64,000 bases of DNA from Takakia lepidozioides (taxonomy: Eukaryota > Streptophyta > Takakiopsida > Takakiales > Takakiaceae). Where the stretch lies: NCBI GenBank assembly GCA_030704615.1, contig CM060734.1:48004042-48068041 (forward strand), written 5' to 3'. Position 1 is the first letter of the stretch. Every line of letters begins with the position of its first letter. The position numbers and the translations under genes are program-made. The notes under the pieces were generated by a model. It saw only the letters and a program-made list of their open reading frames with translations. It made no database searches and was not told the DNA's origin. Of this stretch, positions 55,763 through 64,000 are shown one piece after another.

Positions 55763-58596
55763 TCAGTACTTCGAAACCAGGTTTACTTTTGTGCTTCCTG
55801 GCCTTGCATTGTTTCCTGATGTGTCACTTTTATCCCTTCTCTCTTGTTCTCTCATAGCAGCCTTATAGAGGAGCTTATGCACCTCTGCAAAGTCCGGTTC
55901 TGTTGCATTTTCCACAGCAGTTACCCACGCTGCGATCCTCTTCTTGGGACCGAGCAGTGCTGCAACCTCCTCCTTGTCCAGCATCTGCCCAGCAGCCAGC
56001 AGCGATCAGGACTTACAATATCGAAAACATTGATGATTGTCGTGTAGCCTGTCCTTCAGACAACAGGTAATTGCCCCACTTGCACTCATATGACTTCAAA
56101 AGATGACAGGGACTATGACAGTCAAAATTTCTGCACATGGCCGACATGTTGCTGTACCAAACCTCCCTTATCTCCAACTATCATGCCGTTGCATCACTGC
56201 TCTCTTACTCGTGCCATAGAATACTTTGACCCAGTATGAAGGTCAAATAATCTACTATAGACTTGGAAACTCTGCATATGAATGTTAGATATGTCAGTAC
56301 CTGAAGCTGCTGCACCTCGCAAGAAAGGCTGAGGTCTGCAATGGACGGTTGCGAACCACCAGCCAAAAATTGGTGGCCTTCTTGCAACCACACAGTCTCT
56401 AGCATGTCGAGGGCCTTCTTCAGTAGCTTTTCACCTTCTGATGCTGCCCTCATATCTGGCTGTATACCCAACCTTGGGGCTAACACTCGATTCAGCACCA
56501 ATTGCGCTGTCACATCAAGACACACTTATTAACTGTGGACTGCCTCCAGGAGAGATGGTGGTGGCTGCAAGGGCTCAGAGAAAGCAAGTTCATTCAGCAC
56601 ACAGGCTACCATATGACAAAATATCCACAACTTCCCAAATGGATGTGCACAAGCCCACTGTTATGCTTCAATTCCCTTATCCCCCACTTGGCAAATATGT
56701 CACGGACAAAGCCATAGGCAGTGGGACACTAGGAGGCAGCCATCAAAACCTCTTGTACTTGCACCATGCCCAGGGCAAGAGGAATGACTCAGCTTCCAGC
56801 AAGAAAGTATAGGCCAAAGATGAGCAAAGGATCTTATTCCAAGCATGAAACCGAGAGCCATAAAGCCCCCTTCTTCATTTGAGAATACCCATACCAGAAC
56901 CACGACGTAGATTGGAATGATGCCAATCCAACACGCAATCAATCTCTGCCCTTCTTTTTACATCTTTGGGATACCTGCAACCAGGTCAGAGACTATGTCA
57001 AGAACGGCACCGTCTAAGGTAGCCTAGAATTTATCATCTCTTTTGCAAGAGAGTGAAGCAGTGTGTAGTAAAAAAACGTCAACAAGGGACATTTTGCACA
57101 CCCATCTCCATGACTGGAATCTGTCCCTAAGAGCTTCTGTCATGTCTTCTACGATTGTGTAGTTAACCTGAATTGAATTTGCAAGGAATCCTAAGGAAAT
57201 ACTCCTAGAAGATAAGCCCATCACTTACCAGTGATCAGCTACTCCTGGACGTGAACATGCCAGATAGCGCAAGATGGAATGGCTGCCTTCCACATAACAC
57301 AAACAGGATACGCATGTTAAGTACTCAGGAATCGAATAAACAAGTAAGGTCACAACATATCTAACTAGTCCTTAATGGGCACTGGAGGAGATCTGCAAAA
57401 AGGGAAATGGTTCCTAGTTCACTCACACAGACATTACATGTTACCAACAGCTAGAAATGCACACAAGAGGGAAGAACTTGGACACAGCACCACAAGCATG
57501 GAAACTTGGGCCCAGATACCAACCTCTCAAAGAGCTTAAAGCCACCATCATCGATAGCAGGGACTTGTCCCATAGGGTTGATGGCTGCCATACACAATAG
57601 GCTGTTATACTCTGCATAGGCTCTGTGCTCTAGGCATCTCTGCTAAACCACAAGTGCCCCACAAATTCCTGTCACACAGCCCAGTGACACTAGAAATCAC
57701 ACATTGGACCTGCAAACTCTCTACTGATGAGTCTGATGATGACCCTCCTACCACTGTTACAGCTGAAAGGATCAACTTGAGCAAAAGAAGACCAAATACT
57801 GTACCTATAAACTCAGGGGTTTTGTGCTCCCCTTTGTGAACCTTGATCATATGGATCTCGACTGGAATGTTGTTAACCCTGCCATCACCCATTTCGTCAA
57901 GCGTGCGTCACCTACTATGGCAAACTCAGACCATAACTTGCAGTATTACAGTATGCTGTGGCCACATAGTCAAGCTTTCATAGCCATCACTTTATCCAAA
58001 CCTACCGATCGGTTCATTGTTGTGCATTGGCCTTAATCGTCATGGTGCATTCCTCGAACACAGTCTAGATCGATCATCACCTTCAGCCTGACAGCAGGAA
58101 AGTAAGTAGTTTTCCACAATCTATGCATCCATTGGGCGTCGGACATGGCACAAACGCTTCCAAATTGGTGATTGGAGCCTAAGTCATGGCTACGAAAATT
58201 GTCAAGCCTTCGAATATATGATCATGGACCTTACTTTCACTGCAATTCAACAAGAATCCTGCGTGTTTGGCTGCCCCGGCTCCCCCATGCACTGCACTGC
58301 AATTCGTGGTCTTACCATCATGCGCCGTCTTCCACATAGCGATCATTCGCAGCTCTTCGAATTACCGGAAGCCATACCCACGTTCTTTTCCCCCAGAATT
58401 AGACACCAAACAGATTCTAAAAGTATCCCAGAGATGACAATCAAAGGGATGAGAGAAGTAAAAAGAGAAGAAACAAGAACCCGACAATGAAAGGAAGGCG
58501 TAAGAACGTCAGAACCCACCGACAAAATATGAGAACAGCACGAGAAGGCTGGGATATAAAATCCACATAAAGGCGAAGCTTTCCGGGCTCTGCCAT
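55763..58596 (-). CDS. GSTT1: glutathione S-transferase, theta class
   Basis: Theta GSTs join glutathione to, or reduce, organic hydroperoxides. Seven exons with GT/AG borders join exactly in phase: 58520-58596, 57805-57878, 57524-57584, 57229-57282, 56895-56974, 56301-56506 and 55763-55984. Together they give 257 residues, close to the 240-250 usual for the class, and seven exons as I recall for the Arabidopsis gene. Exon 1 carries the catalytic Ser region (LRLYVDFISQPSRAVLIFCR). Exon 3 has NPMGQVPAIDDGGFKLFE (cis-Pro glutathione site), exon 5 VLDWHHSNLRRGS, and exon 6 FLAGGSQPSIADLSLSCEVQ (the N-capping/S-motif of the C domain). No peroxisomal SKL-type ending; the protein ends VNLVSKY. It looks intact; the start is the only ATG that opens the N-domain. 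Confidence 0.9.
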
Positions 58597-60526
58597 GGTG
58601 TTGCGTGCAGAATTCTCGAGCATCAGCTCCTTTTATACACCGCAGGCTCTGCGATTCCAGGTTCTCTGCGGAACAAAGGACCCATCAACCAAAAACCATT
58701 CTCGGGCCAATTGCACACAACACGCTGTATTTCCCAAGAAAAATCCTGCAAGTCATTTGTATGCAGTCACGTTTGCATCCAACACGTAAGCACGCCATCC
58801 AAATACTGTTCTCGAGGACCATATCTTTCATCCAACAAATGTTTGTATCTTCTTAACATTCCTCGGAGCTGCACAACTGCAGTTCACTGTGCTGTGCGTG
58901 GGAGGCAGGTAGCCACAGCAAAATCGAGACCTCGGCAAGCACAGCAGAATTCTTCAAACTTCCCGTGCATAATCAACAACGTGGGCGAGTGCATGAATCT
59001 CAGCCTGCAGGATGACAAACCGACAAGGATTGATACGAAATTATGAATCCCCTGGTACAGATGGATGGATGGAACATCTACTGGGGGAAAGGTCTCAAAT
59101 AGGTGGCAAGGGGTGTATGGGAAGCCCTCAAATCCCGCCTTCCTCATTCTGACAGAGTCATGTGAAGGTTTGTTGGAGGCTCCAAGCGCGCCCACCATAG
59201 GATTGATCATAAGCACGCTTAGCTTGCTTTTTTAGGAGGTTTTTAGGATTGACCAGAACGAAGAGTAGTTGGCTGGGGATGGGGCGTGGTAAAATGCATA
59301 ATATACAGGATACCTTCGTGCACGGCAAAGGCTGGCCTTCCTCTCTAACTTCAAAACCACATTGTCCAGCTGCGAGTAGATTCTGGGTGGACGGACATGA
59401 TCCCTAATTGACATGCACAGCAAAGCACAGATTGGACATCAGAAGTGTTCCTGATGTCCCCGGAGGCTTTTCTAACCCACTTGTTGGAAGATGAAAAGAA
59501 GGAGTCCTCAGCTATCACTGGCAAGGGCCTGGGGTCCAGCAGCCCCAAGCAGGATGCCCATTTCCACTCCACACAAGGGCGTGTGAATCTGCTGTATGAT
59601 ATGAGCCCAGCTGTGCAAGAACAAGACAGGGCTGGAGAATAACCAAGGCTACCATGCTCTTGAGCGCACACGCTGCCATCCCTGTGCTCAATCCATCTTC
59701 AGTCTGAGCTCTCAAATGCCATCACGATCATGACCAAAGGAATTCGCAAAATTCTTTGCAGACAGTTTCAGTAAGCATGGGAATTTCAAATCCCTGACGC
59801 TATTTGAACAACCGAATAAACTAGAGAGGATTTTGTTGAGCATTGAATCTCACTCAATAACACTACAATTTTTTTCCCATCAGCAAAAGCTCAGTTGGAA
59901 AGAAGAGCGATATCACTGAGTAGATTCAAGTTCGAATCATGTTACCTGCACATATCATTATCTACTTCCCCTTTCCTTAAAAACAAGTAGCCAGCTCCCA
60001 ATCTGGAAAATTGTCTTATGTAAGAGATTTAATTACAAGGACCCTAGCCCAAGTTTTGATCGCAACTGCCCACTTTCAGCAGAGGGGCTGACCCAAGCAG
60101 TAGGGATCTGCTTGTTACCATTCGAATATCATCACTGCATAGGAGCTTAACCCAGGAAGATGAATCCTCTTATTTGCCAAGGAATCAGCCAGAAACCCTT
60201 TGACAGTCACCTCCAATTTGACTGCTTACATGTTACTAAACAGCAAGATGCCACTAAAGTGGGGGCAAAAACTAGATTCTCCAGATCCTAGGTTTGATGA
60301 AGTGGGCAGAGGAATCAGTCATAGAACCAAGGATGTAAACGTTGATGCAATTGGTGGAAGTACGAAGTCAGTAAATCCAGCACCTTAGAGGGGAGATGGG
60401 GACGAAGATTGGAGGGATCACTATACCGTGTTTTTAACCTTATATGGAGAGAGATGATGCTGGCTGAAAGCCAACGGAAATGAGAAACTCACAAGACGCT
60501 CACAGCTTACAAGAGAGACATCATTT
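58597..60526. other. intergenic: GST promoter side and PPR 3' flank
   Basis: No gene recognised. Contains the 5' flank of the GST gene, a tRNA-like relic at about 59886-59955, and the 3' flank of the PPR gene. Confidence 0.4.
59886..59955 (+). repeat. tRNA-like sequence (SINE head or dead tRNA)
   Basis: CTCAGTTGGAAAGAAGAGCG resembles an A-box and AAGTTCGAATCATG a B-box, with tRNA-like spacing. Acceptor stem pairing is not evident, so it is not called as a tRNA gene. Confidence 0.45.
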
Positions 60527-63448
60527 TCACCAGTATTCCCCACAAGAACAAACCCCATCTTCAAAGTGGTGGAAGCGGTTGGCATCTCGTACAACAATTG
60601 CTCGCCCACTAATCTTTGAGATGAACTTGGTGGCTGTGTGGCAGTCACCACACACCCGAAGGTTTTTGATGACACGAAGCGGCGTCCTAGGAGCTGTGCT
60701 AATCAGCCCAAAAGCAATGGCCAGCTTTTCACTATGGTGGCAAAGAGAAAATTCCTTCTGTTCCTCCTCCACATCATGCAATACAAAGCGCATGTCAGGC
60801 ACATACCCTGCCTCCTTCATCTGGCCAGACAATCTTCTCAGCTCAGCATGGATTTCCTCAATTTGTGGATGCACTTTATCATCTACAACAAAGGTATGCA
60901 CACTGTTGTCCACCTCAATACAGCAGCGACCTGGCTCCTTTCTAACACCTCTGACCTTCATCATTTTTCTCACCTTCGCTGTATCATCCCACCTTCCAGC
61001 TGCGGCATAGATGTTTGATAGCAGCACATAAGTTCCAGCATCCTCTGGATCCCACTTGAGAATAGATTTTGCTGCATGTTCTGCTACCTCCACATTGTCA
61101 TGAAGTCTGCAGGCACCGAGCAAGGACCCCCACACCACAGCATCTGGTTTGATTGGCATTTTGTTGATGAAATCCTCTGCCACATCCAATTGCCCCGCAC
61201 GGCCAAGAAGGTCAACCATGCAGCCAAAGTGCTCTGCCATAGGACTGAGACCATGATCTTGACTCAGGGAATCGAAGTAGTATCTGCCTTCATCCACTAG
61301 ACCCACATGGCTACATACAGAGAGAACACATATAAAGGTGATACTATTTGGCTTCAAGCCTTCCTTTTGCATTCCTTCAAATAGTTGCAGGGCCTCCCTA
61401 TGACAACCATGCTGGGCATATCCTGCTATCATTGCGTTCCAAGACACCACATTCCGTTCACCCATATTGTCGAACACACTCTTGGCATCTTGGATGCTCC
61501 CACATTTCGCATACATGTCCACAAGGGCAGTGCCCAGAATGACATCTGGTACAATTCCAGCTTTCATGGTGTCATCATGGATTTCTTTGCCCTTTTCCAG
61601 GGCTGCTAGGCTGGCACATGCTTTGCAAACACAAATAAATGTGACCTGGTTGGGCTTCACCCCTTCCCGTCTCATTTGCTCATAGGTCTCCAAAGCATCC
61701 ATCCCACAACCATGCTGGGCACATCCTGCGATCATTGCACTCCATGACACCACATCTCGTTTAGCCATATTGTTGAACACTCCCTTTGCATCTGTAATGC
61801 TCCCGCATTTGGCATACATGTTGACAAGGGCAGTTTCCAGAATGATGTTTGGTACCATTCCAGCTTTAATGATACTACCATGGACCTCTTTGCCCCTTTC
61901 CAGGGCAGCCAGGCTGGCACAGGCATTGCAAATGCAAACAAACGTGATCTGGTTGGGCTTTACCCCTTCCTGCATCATTTGCTCATAGGCCTCCAAAGCC
62001 TCCATCCCACACCCATGCTGGGCATACCCTGCGATGAATGCGTTCCATGAGACCACATTTCGTTCAGCCATAGTGTCGAACACTCCCTTTGCATCCTTGA
62101 TGCTCCCACATTTTGCATACATGTCCACAAGGGCAGTTCCAAGAATGAACTCTGGTTCAATTCCAGCTTTTATGATATCAGAATGGATCTCTTTGCCCTT
62201 TTCCAGGGCTGTTAGGCTGGCACATGCATTGCAAACGCAAACGAACGTGACCTGGTTGGGCTTCACCCCTTCCTGCAACATCTGCTCATATGTCTCCAAA
62301 GCTTCCATTCCACATCCATGCTGGGCATATCCTGCAATCATTGCATTCCATGACACCACATTTCGTTCAGCCATTTTGTCAAACACACCCTTTGCATCCT
62401 TGATGCTCCCACATTTGGCATACATGTCCACGAGTGCAGTGTCTAAGATGATATTTGGCACAATTCCAGCTTTCAAAATGTCAGCATGGACCTCTTTACC
62501 CTTTCCCAGGGCTGCCAGGCCAGCACAGGCATTGCACACACAAATGAATGTGACCTGGTTGGGCGTCAACCCTTCCCTCATCATTTGCTCATAGGTCTCC
62601 AAAGCCTCCATCCCCGACCCGTGCTGGGCATATCCTGCGATCATCGCATTCCATGACACCGCATCTCGTTCAGCCATGTTGTTGAACACTCCCTTTGCAT
62701 CCTTAGTGCTCCCACATTTGGCATACATGTCCACAAGGGTATTGTTGAGAACGATATTTGGCACAATTCCAGCTTTGATGATGTCAGCATGGACCTCTTT
62801 GCCCTTTTCCAGGGCTCCCAGGCTGGCACACGCATTGCAAGCACAAATGAACGTGACCTGGTCAGGTTTCACCCCTTCCTGTATCATATGTGCGTAAGTG
62901 TCCAAGGCATTCCTACCACACCCATGCTTGGTGAATCCTCCCATCATTATAGTCCATGAAAACATATTTCGTTCTGGCATTTTGTCAAACACTCTGCGTG
63001 CATCTAAGATGCTCCCGCACTTGACATACATGTTGACAAGGGTGTTGTGTAGAAACATAGTTGGCTTAAATCCACTTTGGATGATGTGGGTGTGCACCTG
63101 CTTGCCCACTGCGAGGCCCTTCATCTTGGTGCACTTATGAAGGAGAGAGACATAAGTATTCAAGTCTGCCGATATGCCTCCTTGGTTCAAAATGTGCAGA
63201 GCCTCTTTTAGCTGTCCTCCCTCACATAGTTTCCGAACATGCCAGTAAGTGCCAGAGATCTTGTAGACTCCCTCTCTTGCTCCTTGTTCGGAAGTGGTAC
63301 CCATGGTGGAGGTGCCTGATTTTATCAGCTGTGCTGCTGCTGCTTCCAGTTGACCATCTAACTTTGCAGATTTCTTGTAGGTATTAATCCACAGTGCCTC
63401 ACTCTTGTGCTTGCAATCTGGTCGCATTGGATGGATCTGCACGTGCAT
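60527..63448 (-). CDS. PPR protein, PLS class with E and DYW domains, intact
   Basis: A 973-residue intronless gene for a site-specific RNA-binding protein of mitochondria or plastids; the DYW domain is a cytidine deaminase for C-to-U editing. After a leader of about 130 residues, six blocks of 101 residues follow, each starting GKEVHADI-like and containing LVDMYAKCGSIKDAKGVF and VVSWNAMIAGYAQHGCGMEA. Blocks 3 and 4 match at 86 of 101 positions. The E region (EGRYYFDSLSQDHGLSPMAE; YVLLSNIYAAAGRWDD) leads to the DYW domain with H905, E907, C933, C936, H960/H961 and CSC 967-969; it ends EYW. All expected zinc ligands and the catalytic Glu are present. The first ATG gives no obvious transit peptide, so targeting is unclear. 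Confidence 0.93.
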   Translation of the reverse strand: MHVQIHPMRPDCKHKSEALWINTYKKSAKLDGQLEAAAAQLIKSGTSTMGTTSEQGAREGVYKISGTYWHVRKLCEGGQLKEALHILNQGGISADLNTYVSLLHKCTKMKGLAVGKQVHTHIIQSGFKPTMFLHNTLVNMYVKCGSILDARRVFDKMPERNMFSWTIMMGGFTKHGCGRNALDTYAHMIQEGVKPDQVTFICACNACASLGALEKGKEVHADIIKAGIVPNIVLNNTLVDMYAKCGSTKDAKGVFNNMAERDAVSWNAMIAGYAQHGSGMEALETYEQMMREGLTPNQVTFICVCNACAGLAALGKGKEVHADILKAGIVPNIILDTALVDMYAKCGSIKDAKGVFDKMAERNVVSWNAMIAGYAQHGCGMEALETYEQMLQEGVKPNQVTFVCVCNACASLTALEKGKEIHSDIIKAGIEPEFILGTALVDMYAKCGSIKDAKGVFDTMAERNVVSWNAFIAGYAQHGCGMEALEAYEQMMQEGVKPNQITFVCICNACASLAALERGKEVHGSIIKAGMVPNIILETALVNMYAKCGSITDAKGVFNNMAKRDVVSWSAMIAGCAQHGCGMDALETYEQMRREGVKPNQVTFICVCKACASLAALEKGKEIHDDTMKAGIVPDVILGTALVDMYAKCGSIQDAKSVFDNMGERNVVSWNAMIAGYAQHGCHREALQLFEGMQKEGLKPNSITFICVLSVCSHVGLVDEGRYYFDSLSQDHGLSPMAEHFGCMVDLLGRAGQLDVAEDFINKMPIKPDAVVWGSLLGACRLHDNVEVAEHAAKSILKWDPEDAGTYVLLSNIYAAAGRWDDTAKVRKMMKVRGVRKEPGRCCIEVDNSVHTFVVDDKVHPQIEEIHAELRRLSGQMKEAGYVPDMRFVLHDVEEEQKEFSLCHHSEKLAIAFGLISTAPRTPLRVIKNLRVCGDCHTATKFISKISGRAIVVRDANRFHHFEDGVCSCGEYW

Positions 63449-63840
63449 TCTATCCCTGCCTCAACAGCTGTGATGCATAGATCCTGCCCCTTGACACTAG
63501 TAACTGGGAATGAAAACCCAGAATTCACTCAGCAAACACCCCATCTCTACTTACCAAACACTAGTTTCTATGCTGAATTGCTAACAAGACTTCAGTAACA
63601 TAACAGGGGTTCACCATTTTGCTTCTATTGTCAGACCATTGACTCGGGTTTGAAAAATATTCCTTCCAAAGCTTCTTCTCGTTTCTATTTTCGGGTTTTG
63701 CGCATTGGCCTGCAACCCCACTGGAAATAACATGTCAAAAAAAGTCAGAACCACATAGATGCACTCCATGAGCTACCTTACTGATGAAAAAGCAGGGACA
63801 AATCTAGTAAGAGGACAAGAGAGCCTAAATATGTTCTCAC
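63449..63840. other. upstream region of PPR gene
   Basis: No coding region; probably PPR promoter/leader and an intron of the gene entering from the right edge. Confidence 0.4.
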
Positions 63841-64000
63841 CACATTGTCCTTGACCTTGTGTCATGGCAGCAGCTAGCTTTTCTTTCACCCAAGGAGGAT
63901 TCAACCAACCCTCAATCCGAAGGACCTCTTGTGTGCGCTGCTTATATCTGTAGTCCAGTAAGCTTGGATTGGTCTGTGAAAAACCACTAGGTGTAGCTGA
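63841..64000 (-). CDS. candidate exon of an unidentified gene at window edge
   Basis: A stop-free minus-strand stretch reads TNPSLLDYRYKQRTQEVLRI, EGWLNPPWVKEKLAAAMTQG and ends at a good donor (AATGTG|GTGAG) at 63841. Composition looks coding. I do not recognise the family. It could belong to a neighbouring gene or to a 5' exon of the PPR locus. Confidence 0.35.

Noticed and set aside
58597-58900. Gene on the plus strand sharing the GST promoter
   Set aside because: Overlapping short frames in all phases, no motifs, no splice pattern.
59886-59955. Functional tRNA gene
   Set aside because: A/B-box-like motifs are present but the arms and acceptor stem do not pair well.
61348-62897. Plus-strand frames opposite the PPR gene (for example 62034-62594)
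   Set aside because: Antisense shadows of the PPR blocks; they repeat because the blocks repeat.

Overview
The window comes from a land-plant nuclear genome, most likely a seed-free plant with swimming sperm (bryophyte, lycophyte or fern); I cannot place it more closely. The clues are spliced genes with plant-type introns, an intact DYW-class PPR gene with decayed relatives, a plant-type seven-exon theta GST, long retrotransposons with a plant initiator-tRNA primer site, and a gene for the flagellar protein CFAP100. Most of the sequence is non-coding or repeat-derived.

Layout. 1-4260 (+): two broken DYW/PPR pseudogenes. 5383-7844 (-): a compact gene with a complete CDC25-type phosphatase domain. 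About 11.2-33.7 kb (+): a CFAP100 (FAP100/MIA1) gene, twelve exons recognised, some missing. Its introns hold a decayed LINE (14.4-17.4 kb), LINE 3' ends, a relic of a methyltransferase-bearing retroelement (19.0 kb) and a young, nearly intact 11-kb Ty3/gypsy element (20974-31960) that abuts coding sequence on both sides. A short element also sits inside one exon (17930-18044). 34.7-36.3 kb (-): decayed F-box/kelch-like gene. 37.1-40.1 kb (-): a mosaic of pieces of at least five unrelated genes (DYW tail, MAPK15/ERK7 first exon, ABCG transporter tail, an MCCB-like exon, PPR repeats). 40.9-47.9 kb (-): a defective Ty3/gypsy element whose polyprotein has a C5 DNA methyltransferase domain between protease and reverse transcriptase and a PHD finger after the integrase. 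48.9-50.1 kb (-): FCP1/HAD-phosphatase-like gene with a frameshift. 52.1 kb (-): stray HCF101-like exon. 53.6-54.9 kb (+): exons of a PAP/fibrillin-like plastid protein. 55763-58596 (-): intact glutathione S-transferase theta gene. 60527-63448 (-): intact intronless 973-aa DYW PPR gene built of six nearly uniform 101-residue blocks. 63841-64000 (-): exon of an unidentified gene.

Main observation: the methyltransferase/PHD retroelement. One 5-kb reading frame runs through protease, methyltransferase, RT, RNase H and integrase without an indel; all its interruptions are stop codons that a single C-to-T change could have produced. A second relic shows that this is a family in the genome. Methyltransferase capture by retrotransposons has been reported in dinoflagellates and charophyte algae; a land-plant version joined to a PHD finger deserves attention. 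Splice sites and products were inferred by eye from translation, phase and family knowledge; no searches were run.
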